Origin: a virus | IMG/VR virus record: IMGVR_UViG_3300035190_000319 | Span: 1 to 58,485 of that record | DNA length: 58,485 bases | Reading direction: 5' to 3' (one strand) | Shown here: positions 8,036 to 15,093 of the stretch, piece after piece | Position numbering within the stretch: position 1 is the first letter of the stretch | Layout: the number at the start of each line of letters is the position of its first letter | The notes under the pieces: generated by a model | Told to the model about the DNA's origin: nothing | Database searches by the model: none | What the model saw: only the letters and a program-made list of their open reading frames with translations | Position numbers and translations under genes: made by a program

Positions 8036-8386
8036 ATGGAATTTCGTCCTTTATGTCAGAGTTGTACTAGAAACCCCGCAGCAATTAACTATAAGCGTGG
8101 TGGTGTAACTCATTTTCGAACAAGGTGTAGCGGCTGTATTAGAAAGAATAGAAAATTAGCACCACAAAAACCGACTTGGATGCTTGCTGGGTATAAGAAA
8201 AAGCCGCATTGTGAAAAATGCGGCTTTAAGGCAAAGTATAAAGAACAACTCAGCGTGTATTATGTCGATGGCAATTTAAAAAATAATGCACCAATTAATT
8301 TAAGAACTATTTGCGCAAACTGTCAAATCACTATTGTTAAAGAAGGATTAGGCTGGACTCAGGGCGATCTCGTTCCTGATTTCTGA
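8036..8386 (+). CDS. CxxC-rich HNH-like zinc-binding protein
   Basis: 116 aa from the ATG at 8036. Four CxxC pairs (CQSC, CSGC, CEKC, CANC), the last with NLRTICANC, give two zinc knuckles around a short HNH-like core (VYYVDGNLKNNAPINLRTIC). It matches my memory of a small protein widely conserved in T4-like cyanophages, often labelled HNH endonuclease, although a complete catalytic His/Asn set is not clear. It is transcribed against its neighbours; its last 39 bp overlap the 3' end of gp1, and it contains a hairpin that would terminate minus-strand transcription. No Shine-Dalgarno is visible before this start. Confidence 0.8.
   Translation: MEFRPLCQSCTRNPAAINYKRGGVTHFRTRCSGCIRKNRKLAPQKPTWMLAGYKKKPHCEKCGFKAKYKEQLSVYYVDGNLKNNAPINLRTICANCQITIVKEGLGWTQGDLVPDF
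8200..8227 (-). terminator. Terminator of gp1 transcript inside opposite-strand gene
   Basis: Ten-bp perfect stem AAAGCCGCAT / ATGCGGCTTT. On the minus strand it is followed by TTTTTCTT, a good U-tract. It lies about 120 bp downstream of the gp1 stop, wholly within the plus-strand coding sequence of the zinc-cluster protein. Confidence 0.7.
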
Positions 8387-9013
8387 TATAATTAACGACT
8401 CAGTATTAGCATACAGTTCTTCAATACTACCATCGTTAGTCACAGTAACATCAAACTTAGTACCAATCCACGCATACTCGCTTGGGTGAATGCCTAGATT
8501 ATCTAGTTCGCTTTTACCTAGTGCCCATCCAATCTTCTTCATACCAGCATTTACAGTTTTAGCGGCATTATACCACTCAGGTTCGTTGCCGCGTTTAACA
8601 CGTACTGTCTTACCGCCTAAGTTCTTAACCATTTTAAGTTCGTTTGGAAAGCGGCAATCTGAAATTACAATGTCTTCATTTGTTTTACGGAGTTTGTTTT
8701 CAAGACTTGCTATCCATATATCAGTGTGGAACCCTTGACGACATACTTCAGTGCCCCAGTTTTGTAATACCCAACGTGGAGTTAGATTCGGCATCTTTAA
8801 GCGTTTGGCCCACCACGGATCTACTCGTTCGCGCCAAGCTCTGCCTTCTGCACTGCGTCCTTCTAATAGTTCACGGTCCCAACCAAATACTGTTGCAACT
8901 GCATCTTTGAGTGTGCCAGCAAAGCTCTCACGTTTAAAGCCGTGCTCTGCTACTAGGTAATCTGCGATTGTGTCTTTGCCTGAACCGATGAAGCCTGTCA
9001 CTGATATAATCAT
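8348..9013 (-). CDS. gp1: Deoxynucleoside monophosphate kinase gp1
   Basis: 221 aa; T4 gp1 is 241 aa. It phosphorylates dNMPs to dNDPs for phage DNA synthesis. The N-terminal P-loop is GFIGSGKDT (residues 7-15). The conserved WVLQNWGTEVCRQGFHTDIW and VISDCRFPNEL are typical of this family. AAAGGA precedes the ATG, and a consensus host promoter lies upstream, making it an early-type gene inside a late cluster. Its 3' end overlaps the convergent zinc-cluster gene by 39 bp. Confidence 0.93.
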   Translation of the reverse strand: MIISVTGFIGSGKDTIADYLVAEHGFKRESFAGTLKDAVATVFGWDRELLEGRSAEGRAWRERVDPWWAKRLKMPNLTPRWVLQNWGTEVCRQGFHTDIWIASLENKLRKTNEDIVISDCRFPNELKMVKNLGGKTVRVKRGNEPEWYNAAKTVNAGMKKIGWALGKSELDNLGIHPSEYAWIGTKFDVTVTNDGSIEELYANTESLIISEIRNEIALSPA

Positions 9014-9037
9014 ACTATTCCTTTCTGTATATAGTAT

Positions 9038-9066
9038 ATTATACTTTTTTTATTGCCAGGTGTCAA
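9038..9066 (-). promoter_or_regulatory. Consensus sigma-70 promoter of gp1
   Basis: Minus-strand TTGACA (9061-9066), 17-bp spacer, TATAAT (9038-9043): a perfect host consensus. The leader of about 18 nt carries AAAGGA. Confidence 0.9.
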
Positions 9067-9074
9067 TTATTGAT

Positions 9075-9959
9075 TTAACCAGTTATCCAAGTTAAAGGGG
9101 TGCCGCCGTCGGCATAAGTTGATATTTCAGCATCAAGTTTATCTAGCAATGCCTGTCCTTCTGCTTTAAGTGCGGCACCATTTAAACTGCCACCGCCTTG
9201 TGGACCAGCAATAGTAGCAAATTTCTCACGTGCTTGACCTATACTCATCATCACCAATGCATAAGCATAGTCTTGTATCCACGGATATACCTGCGGATCG
9301 TTTAACAACATATTATCAGGTTTAACATTGTATACCCATAACGCAACACTTTCTACCGCAGTAGAGTTTGGTCCTTGCCAAGGTTGTTTGCGCAATACTG
9401 TTAATTTTTTAGTTGCTTTATTGAACGTAAAGTTCATGTAGCCACCAAACATAGTCATTGCTAGCTCTTGGTATTGTGTAAACAATTCGTAGTTAGCAAG
9501 TCCACCTACTCGTCCTGCCACTAACATATAAGTGTTTAAATATCCACTTGCAAATGGTTCAAATTGACTAGCTGTAGTACCTGTTACACTACCGATACCA
9601 CGACGAAATATTTTTCTAACGTCCATAATCTCACGTGGTAATATGTATTCTTGTGTTTCTGGTTGTAAATCTAAGAACGCATAGCTTTCTTCTACTGCGT
9701 TTGAACTGCGTTGACGATAACGTATAAAGGCCTGCTTAATACCCATGTCGTAATGTTCTTTATCTGCTTCGACATCAACAATTTGATCACCTAATCGTAG
9801 ACGAATGTAATCAATGATATCGTTGCGTTGTTGATTCTCTGGTATCAGCGGAGTTGCATCATAAGCAATATGCCCAGCACCTGTACCGGTAACTGGATTG
9901 TATAAACTGTCTGTAGTTAGACTGAGATTTGCGGTTAAATTACCTGTTGCTGTTGCCAT
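9075..9959 (-). CDS. gp13: Neck protein gp13
   Basis: 294 aa; T4 gp13 is 309 aa. gp13 and gp14 close the head after packaging and form the tail-joining site. The family's signature is clear in YIRLRLGDQIVDVEADKEHY and RYRQRSSNAVEESYAFLDL (residues about 50-97). AGGA lies 9 bp upstream of the ATG, but that site is part of a 10-bp inverted repeat with the late box in its loop, so expression may be limited to late-initiated transcripts. It is separated from gp14 by two early-type genes and lies on the opposite strand from gp14 and gp15. Confidence 0.93.
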   Translation of the reverse strand: MATATGNLTANLSLTTDSLYNPVTGTGAGHIAYDATPLIPENQQRNDIIDYIRLRLGDQIVDVEADKEHYDMGIKQAFIRYRQRSSNAVEESYAFLDLQPETQEYILPREIMDVRKIFRRGIGSVTGTTASQFEPFASGYLNTYMLVAGRVGGLANYELFTQYQELAMTMFGGYMNFTFNKATKKLTVLRKQPWQGPNSTAVESVALWVYNVKPDNMLLNDPQVYPWIQDYAYALVMMSIGQAREKFATIAGPQGGGSLNGAALKAEGQALLDKLDAEISTYADGGTPLTWITG

Positions 9960-9965
9960 GTGAAA

Positions 9966-10001
9966 TCATCCTGTTTCGTATATTTAGCACTAACAGGATG
10001 A
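9966..10001 (-). repeat. Inverted repeat hiding gp13 ribosome-binding site
   Basis: Perfect 10-bp arms at 9966-9975 and 9992-10001 (minus-strand 5' arm TCATCCTGTT, 3' arm AACAGGATGA). The 3' arm contains the gp13 AGGA site; the 16-base loop contains GCTAAATA. RNA reading through from 10012-11205 can form the hairpin, while RNA initiated at the late box (about 9975) lacks the 5' arm. Confidence 0.8.
9981..9988 (-). promoter_or_regulatory. Late promoter box GCTAAATA for gp13
   Basis: Minus-strand GCTAAATA in the loop of the inverted repeat, 21 bp upstream of the gp13 ATG. Confidence 0.65.
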
Positions 10002-10011
10002 CTTTTAATGT

Positions 10012-11205
10012 TTATGCTACTTTGAGTAAAATAGTATCAAGGTTGATACGTCCATTTAGTTTAATATCAGTTGCTTTGATATTGTCTAAGAACTTACGCA
10101 ATTCAATCTTGCCCGCGGCTAAGAATTCTTTTAGCTGCACCTCTGGCTTACGTAAAGTTTTTTGTACGCTTGTAGACTCGTTAAAACCTGTTATAGCAGT
10201 ACCTTTAACACCAAGTGCACCACCCATATCTTCTGCTATGTATTTGCCTAGTTTACGTGTCTTAATATTGTAGACCCAAAGCTCGGTGGCGCCTATGATG
10301 TCAACTGGGTTGATTGATACTAGTTTATTAGTAGTATCGTTTTTAGCATACTTGAGTTTAGCAATAAGTTTTTCTTTTTGCGGAGGCTTACGCACTGCCG
10401 CTTTCTTAGTTGCTTTCTTAACCTGTCCATACTGTGCAATGCCGTCAAACAATCGAGTATAGAAAGCATCATAACGTTTCCAGTCTGCCGCTTTCATATA
10501 GCTGTATGCTTCTTTTAAGTCTTCGTCGCTTGTTGACTTAGCTTCTGTAATTTCAGCATAACGACGTTCAAACACAGCCTGTATTTTACCTAGCATTGCC
10601 TGTGGTACGCCTTTACCACTTAGGTATTCGTATGCTTTAGGTTCTACAGTCTTACCTTCGTACAAACTATCTTCAAGTTCTTCGAAGTGCAAGATATGAG
10701 TTTTCATAATCTCATTCATACGGTCCTGAATAGTAGGCACCTTAACTGCTGGTTTGGTTTTATCTGTTATTTCTTCAAGTACCTTAACATCGTTATCATC
10801 CAATGCTAATGCTTTAGTTACGGCACCAATAATGTACTTGATTTCACGTTCACGCAATGGCATACCCTTACTGTGTGCTTTAATCAGCGCAGGCGCAGTT
10901 AACGGAGTGTAACCGTCTGTGCTTTTAGCAAAACGTGTAATAGTTACAGCATCTAGTTTATGAGCAACGCCTGCTGTCTGTTTTAACCACTCGACCAAAT
11001 ACTTTTTAAGCTCTTTGCTAGAATAGAAATAGTTGTAATAGCGCAAGCTCTTGCGCATCTCGTGATCAAACTCTTCATCTGTAAACTTTAACGCACGTTC
11101 GGTATCCCAAACTGGCTCACTACCAACAGCTTTCTCATCTGCAAAAATTGGATCACGTGTTGCTGTCTTAGCTTTTTTCTTTGCTCCGTCAATTTTAATA
11201 GCCAT
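10012..11205 (-). CDS. Conserved T4-like phage protein of unknown function, 397 aa
   Basis: I do not know the function; similar proteins occur in marine T4-like phages as far as I recall. It is Lys-rich (KKAKTATRD at the start; basic KKATKKAAVRKPPQKEKLIAKLK around residue 278-300) and mostly helical in its first 260 residues. The last 100 residues are more strand-like (ATELWVYNIKTRKLGKYIA). AAGGA precedes the ATG and a perfect sigma-70 promoter lies 33 bp upstream, so it is probably expressed early. This is unexpected between neck genes gp13 and gp14. A nucleic-acid-binding role is possible from the basic stretches, but this is speculation. Confidence 0.75.
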   Translation of the reverse strand: MAIKIDGAKKKAKTATRDPIFADEKAVGSEPVWDTERALKFTDEEFDHEMRKSLRYYNYFYSSKELKKYLVEWLKQTAGVAHKLDAVTITRFAKSTDGYTPLTAPALIKAHSKGMPLREREIKYIIGAVTKALALDDNDVKVLEEITDKTKPAVKVPTIQDRMNEIMKTHILHFEELEDSLYEGKTVEPKAYEYLSGKGVPQAMLGKIQAVFERRYAEITEAKSTSDEDLKEAYSYMKAADWKRYDAFYTRLFDGIAQYGQVKKATKKAAVRKPPQKEKLIAKLKYAKNDTTNKLVSINPVDIIGATELWVYNIKTRKLGKYIAEDMGGALGVKGTAITGFNESTSVQKTLRKPEVQLKEFLAAGKIELRKFLDNIKATDIKLNGRINLDTILLKVA

Positions 11206-11237
11206 CTGTTCTTCCTTGTTAATAGTTTATATATAGC

Positions 11238-11266
11238 ATTATACAGCCATTTGTTGTATTTGTCAA
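11238..11266 (-). promoter_or_regulatory. Consensus sigma-70 promoter of 397-aa gene
   Basis: Minus-strand TTGACA (11261-11266), 17-bp spacer, TATAAT (11238-11243): perfect consensus. The -35 abuts the stop codon of the 88-aa gene. Confidence 0.9.
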
Positions 11267-11268
11267 GC

Positions 11269-11535
11269 TCATCCTGCCAGTAGAACTGCAAACGTTATCA
11301 TACGTTCATAGTTTGCTATCTCTTCATTGACTTTGTCAACTAATTCTTTATGTAGTCTAGTCTGCTTTTGGTGTCTACGACAATTGATTTCTTCTTTACT
11401 TATATCTTTAACCATTAGTCCAATATTATGACTGATGTTCCACATTTCGTGCGTGTACTTTTTCATTTTATGTAATGGCGCTTCTAATGCAGTCTGCACT
11501 TCTGGCCAATCTAAACTTGATTGTATTTCATTCAT
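11269..11535 (-). CDS. Small early-type protein, 88 aa
   Basis: Function unknown. It is predicted to be mostly helical, with a conserved-looking centre IGLMVKDISKEEINCRRHQK and a hydrophobic end ITFAVLLAG. It has a strong host-type promoter whose predicted +1 is the A of its ATG, and there is no Shine-Dalgarno, so the mRNA would be leaderless. It precedes the 397-aa gene, which has its own promoter. Coding status is supported by tight packing and the dedicated promoter. Confidence 0.65.
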   Translation of the reverse strand: MNEIQSSLDWPEVQTALEAPLHKMKKYTHEMWNISHNIGLMVKDISKEEINCRRHQKQTRLHKELVDKVNEEIANYERMITFAVLLAG

Positions 11536-11541
11536 AAAGCA

Positions 11542-11570
11542 AGTATAGCATCTATTTGCAGCTATGTCAA
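11542..11570 (-). promoter_or_regulatory. Sigma-70 promoter of 88-aa gene, predicted leaderless
   Basis: Minus-strand TTGACA (11565-11570), 17-bp spacer, TATACT (11542-11547), then six bases to the ATG at 11533-11535. The promoter overlaps the gp14 leader on the other strand. Confidence 0.85.
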
Positions 11571-11589
11571 TCTAAGCTAAATATTAGAT
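11570..11589 (+). repeat. Inverted repeat with gp14 late promoter as its loop
   Basis: ATCTAA (11570-11575), GCTAAATA (11576-11583), TTAGAT (11584-11589). The six-bp arms exactly bracket the late box. The gp14 site AGGA lies 5 bp beyond the 3' arm. Confidence 0.55.
11576..11583 (+). promoter_or_regulatory. Late promoter box GCTAAATA for gp14-gp15
   Basis: Plus-strand GCTAAATA, 21 bp upstream of the gp14 ATG. It overlaps the divergent sigma-70 promoter region of the 88-aa gene by only a few bases, so early leftward and late rightward initiation may compete. Confidence 0.65.
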
Positions 11590-11604
11590 ATACAGGACTA
11601 TGTA

Positions 11605-13146
11605 ATGCCAAGATTAAGCATGTACCGCCCAAATAAGGGAAATGATTATAAATTCTTCGACCGCAGAATCAGTGAGATGTTTACTGTTGGCGGCGTTGAT
11701 ATTAATATTCACAAGTATCTTGGTCCAATCGAACAAGGCACCAGCATTACTACTTCGGCAGCGCAGGGTTCGCCTGGCACCCAATTAGTATTTGCTAATA
11801 CATCGGCTGTAACCCGTGGTATGTTTGTTGCGGGTACTAATATTCCTGCTGGCGCAACAGTCATTGCAAAGACTAGCACAACTATTACATTATCAGCAAG
11901 CACCACAGCTATTGTTGGGTCTGGTGCAACCATTGCCGTCTATCCTGATGCAACACAGCCTAGTTATGCTAATGAAAGTGTGAAAAATATACAAGACCTA
12001 TTGTTTTTAGAAAATAGAGATCGTAAGTACGACACTAGTGTCTACACTATGCGCAGTGTTTATCGCATGAACGACAATGATTTTGACCTAAGTCAGTTTG
12101 GTTTGTTCTTAACTGGAGATACTATGTTTATGGTATTTCATTTGAACGATATGGTTGAAACACTAGGTCGTAAGATTATGGTAGGCGACGTAATGGAACT
12201 ACCACATTTAAAAGACTTTTATCCATTAGACGATGATTTACCCAGTGCGCTAAAACGTTATTACGTTGTGCAAGATGCTACACGTGCGGCAGAAGGATTT
12301 AGTCAAACATGGTATCCGCATTTATGGCGTGTTAAAGTTGCTCCGCTGGTCGATAGTCAAGAATACAAAGACATTACACAAAACATCAGCAGTGGCGATG
12401 ATAACAATACACCAATTGGTGATTTATTAAGCACCTACGACAAGTATACTGCGGTTAACGATGCTATTATTGCTCGGGCAGAAGCCGAAGTGCCACTAAG
12501 TGGATATGACACTAGTACCATTTATACCTTGCCAGTTGATACTAATAATTTACCAAATGTAGCTATTACATCTACTGCTAAAGTACAAGGATACTTAACA
12601 AGTACAGGTTTGCCGCCAAACGGATTGGCGGTTAGTGCAGGAATTGCGTTTCCGTCTACTCCAGCCGTTGGCGATTACTACCTACGCTTAGATTATGTTC
12701 CTAACAGACTATTCCGGTACGATTCTAAACGTTGGATTAAAATTGAGGATTCTGTACGCACTAACCTAACACCGGGATTAGATAATACAACTCAACGTAG
12801 TGGTTTTGTTAATAATATAAATGCCACATATAGTGGCGGACTTGGTTGGGACGCAATTCGTGTTGCTACCTCTTACACTCCGGCGGGCAACGCAAAAACA
12901 TTATCATTTAATATGTCAACTAAGACAGTTGTAACAAAAATTGCGTATGTTAGCACACATGGCGTAAAAACTACATTAAATGGCACACATATTACCAATA
13001 CTGTAGCAAATACTGCTGGAAATGTGTCATTTACTCTCACAAATACCTTAGCAACTAACGATATGCTAGAATATACAGTTTACAGCAAAGTAACACCAGA
13101 ACGTCAGGGTTTATCTGACATACTTTCACCTTTGGCGGATAATTAA
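11605..13146 (+). CDS. gp14: Neck protein gp14, extended
   Basis: 513 aa; T4 gp14 is 256 aa. The core is recognisable: NDNDFDLSQFGLFLTGDTMF, DVMELPHLKDFYPLDDDLP and FSQTWYPHLWRVKVAPLVDS. Two additions explain the length: a Thr/Ala-rich beta module at about residues 48-112 (TRGMFVAGTNIPAGATVIA) inserted near the N-terminus, and a C-terminal extension (about residues 285-513) with GDYYLRLDYVPNRLFRYDS and further beta repeats. AGGA precedes the ATG. Its stop overlaps the gp15 start (TAATG). It probably exposes decoration domains on the neck. Confidence 0.9.
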   Translation: MPRLSMYRPNKGNDYKFFDRRISEMFTVGGVDINIHKYLGPIEQGTSITTSAAQGSPGTQLVFANTSAVTRGMFVAGTNIPAGATVIAKTSTTITLSASTTAIVGSGATIAVYPDATQPSYANESVKNIQDLLFLENRDRKYDTSVYTMRSVYRMNDNDFDLSQFGLFLTGDTMFMVFHLNDMVETLGRKIMVGDVMELPHLKDFYPLDDDLPSALKRYYVVQDATRAAEGFSQTWYPHLWRVKVAPLVDSQEYKDITQNISSGDDNNTPIGDLLSTYDKYTAVNDAIIARAEAEVPLSGYDTSTIYTLPVDTNNLPNVAITSTAKVQGYLTSTGLPPNGLAVSAGIAFPSTPAVGDYYLRLDYVPNRLFRYDSKRWIKIEDSVRTNLTPGLDNTTQRSGFVNNINATYSGGLGWDAIRVATSYTPAGNAKTLSFNMSTKTVVTKIAYVSTHGVKTTLNGTHITNTVANTAGNVSFTLTNTLATNDMLEYTVYSKVTPERQGLSDILSPLADN

Positions 13147-14561
13147 TGAGTAGTCAATTCTTTTACGATGGTCAGATCGAACGCTTTGTAGTACAATTCA
13201 TTAGAATAATGAGTGGCTACGAAGTTGAGTTTGGACAGGATCGCACAGGCAGTAAAACTCTACAACGTGTGCCAGTTTACTATGCAGATGGTAGCAAACA
13301 AGTTGCGGCTATTTTAGCCAACAACAGTGAAAACGCTATGCAGACTGTGCCAGCAATGGCTGTGTATATTAGTGGATTAACCTACGACAGAGACCGTGTA
13401 CAAAGCCCTACTTATGTTAATAACATGAGTATACGTCAACGTAAATATGATGAAACTACCGATACCTACGAACAAACGCAAGGCAATGCATTTACCATTG
13501 AACGTATAATGCCTGTGCCCTACACATTAGAATTAAAATTAGATATATGGACCAGTAATACAAAACAAAAATTACAGTTAGTTGAACAGATATTGCCTTT
13601 ATTTAATCCTGGGTTAGAAATACAAAGTACAGACAATTATATCGACTGGACAAGTTTAAGTGTCATTTATTTAGATAGTCCTAATTGGTCAAGTCGTTCA
13701 GTGCCTGTGGGTACTGAAAATCCAGTTGATGTTGCCACCCTTACATTTAAATTGCCGATTTGGATTAGTCCACCCGCTAAAGTTAAAAAACTTGGTGTTA
13801 TACAAAAGATTATTGCCGGTATACACGATGCACAGGGTGATTTAAATTCTGCCGCCTACACCGAAGCTAATCTAATGGGTACTCGTATGTATTATACTCC
13901 TATGGATTATGGTGTGTTACTGTTAAGAAGTGGTGGTAACTCTTACACATTAACATTATTGAAAGTAAGCGAAATTGAAGATCCACGCGAGCCCACGTTA
14001 AGTACTCCTACTAAAATTGGTACACGTGATAACTGGCATAATTTAGTTAATGTATATGGCGCATTAGTTGATGGTATCAGTCAAGTTAGATTATTAGCAG
14101 ATGATGGCGAATCAGAGATTGTTGGTACTGTTACCTATCACCCAACAGATGATAGTTTGTTAATTTTTAATGCAGATATTGATACCTATCCTGCAAACAC
14201 ATTAGCTGCAATTGATGCTATTGTTGACCCACGTAAGAATACTGCGGTAGCGTTAGCACAAGGTGCTGTTAATGGTACACGTTATTTAATATTAAATTCA
14301 ATTGGCAGCAGTGCTAATGGTGCGTTAGAAGGCCCGAGTGCATGGCGCGGGTCAGATGATGCAGATTTAATAGCAAACGCAAATGACATTATTGAATTCA
14401 ATGGCACGCACTGGACTGTTGTATTTGACAGTTCGGCTGCGACTGTGTTACAATACGTGTCAAATTTGAATACCGGAACACAATATAAATGGAATCTTAA
14501 TCAATGGGTTAAATCCTTTGAGGGAGAATATAAAAATGGACTCTGGACATTAGTTCTTTAG
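13146..14561 (+). CDS. gp15: Tail completion/sheath terminator protein gp15, extended
   Basis: 471 aa; T4 gp15 is 272 aa. It caps the tail and binds the neck. The N-terminus (FFYDGQIERFVVQFIRIMSG, then RVPVYYADGSKQVAAIL) and PVPYTLELKLDIWTSNTKQK, VEQILPLFNP and LTFKLPIWISPPA are typical. Residues about 230-471 are an added C-terminal region ending in GTQYKWNLNQWVKSFEGEYK, which I recall from marine T4-like gp15. Its start overlaps the gp14 stop, so the two neck proteins are translationally coupled. Confidence 0.9.
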   Translation: MSSQFFYDGQIERFVVQFIRIMSGYEVEFGQDRTGSKTLQRVPVYYADGSKQVAAILANNSENAMQTVPAMAVYISGLTYDRDRVQSPTYVNNMSIRQRKYDETTDTYEQTQGNAFTIERIMPVPYTLELKLDIWTSNTKQKLQLVEQILPLFNPGLEIQSTDNYIDWTSLSVIYLDSPNWSSRSVPVGTENPVDVATLTFKLPIWISPPAKVKKLGVIQKIIAGIHDAQGDLNSAAYTEANLMGTRMYYTPMDYGVLLLRSGGNSYTLTLLKVSEIEDPREPTLSTPTKIGTRDNWHNLVNVYGALVDGISQVRLLADDGESEIVGTVTYHPTDDSLLIFNADIDTYPANTLAAIDAIVDPRKNTAVALAQGAVNGTRYLILNSIGSSANGALEGPSAWRGSDDADLIANANDIIEFNGTHWTVVFDSSAATVLQYVSNLNTGTQYKWNLNQWVKSFEGEYKNGLWTLVL

Positions 14562-14590
14562 TTGACATTTATCAGTTAGTGTAGTATAAT
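14562..14590 (+). promoter_or_regulatory. Consensus sigma-70 promoter of Nudix gene
   Basis: TTGACA (14562-14567), 17-bp spacer, TATAAT (14585-14590). The ATG begins seven bases after the -10, so the mRNA would have a leader of zero or one base. It starts on the stop codon side of gp15. Confidence 0.9.
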
Positions 14591-14597
14591 AGTTAAT

Positions 14598-15050
14598 ATG
14601 TTAACTAAAATAAAAGAATCAGTATCAAATAAATCAATTGAAGGTGTTGGCACGTTCATTTATTGTGTCGTAACACATCGATATCTTTTTTTATTACGTA
14701 ATGCAAGTAAGTATTCTGGTACGTGGGGATTAGCCGGCGGTAAGATCGACAACGGCGAACAGTTACTTGAATCATTACATCGAGAGCTTGCAGAAGAATT
14801 AGGTGTAGATTTTTCCTCTGCTAGAGTAATACCTATCGAAAAATTCACCAGTGACAAAAACAATTTCTCTTATCATACATTTTTACTACCTGTCAACGAA
14901 GAATTTGTTCCTGAGTTAAATCATGAGCATAGAGGATATTGTTGGGTTGAATTGGGTGATTATCCTAAACCCCTACACCCCGGAGTTTGGCGTACAGTTA
15001 ATTTTAAAGAAGTTATTGCTAAGATTAAAACACTAGAATCTATATTATAG
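14598..15050 (+). CDS. Nudix hydrolase
   Basis: 150 aa. The complete Nudix box GX5EX7REUXEEXGU is present at residues 48-70 (G48, E54, R62, E63, E66, E67, G69). The surrounding TWGLAGGK supports a nucleotide or NDP-sugar pyrophosphohydrolase. The substrate cannot be told from the sequence; dNTP sanitation, NAD/ADP-ribose cleavage or decapping of cellular RNA are all known for phage Nudix enzymes. It has a perfect host promoter with no leader, so it is an early-type gene wedged between the late neck operon and the fibre block. A bidirectional terminator follows. Confidence 0.92.
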   Translation: MLTKIKESVSNKSIEGVGTFIYCVVTHRYLFLLRNASKYSGTWGLAGGKIDNGEQLLESLHRELAEELGVDFSSARVIPIEKFTSDKNNFSYHTFLLPVNEEFVPELNHEHRGYCWVELGDYPKPLHPGVWRTVNFKEVIAKIKTLESIL

Positions 15051-15054
15051 CCAC

Positions 15055-15081
15055 AAAAAAAGCACCGCAAGGTGCTTTTTT
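15055..15081. terminator. Bidirectional terminator between Nudix and fibre operon
   Basis: AAAAAAAGCACC, loop GCAA, GGTGCTTTTTT. A-tract and T-tract flank a GCACC/GGTGC stem, so it can stop both the plus-strand Nudix transcript and the minus-strand fibre operon. Confidence 0.93.
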
Positions 15082-15093
15082 ATTACTACTGTA

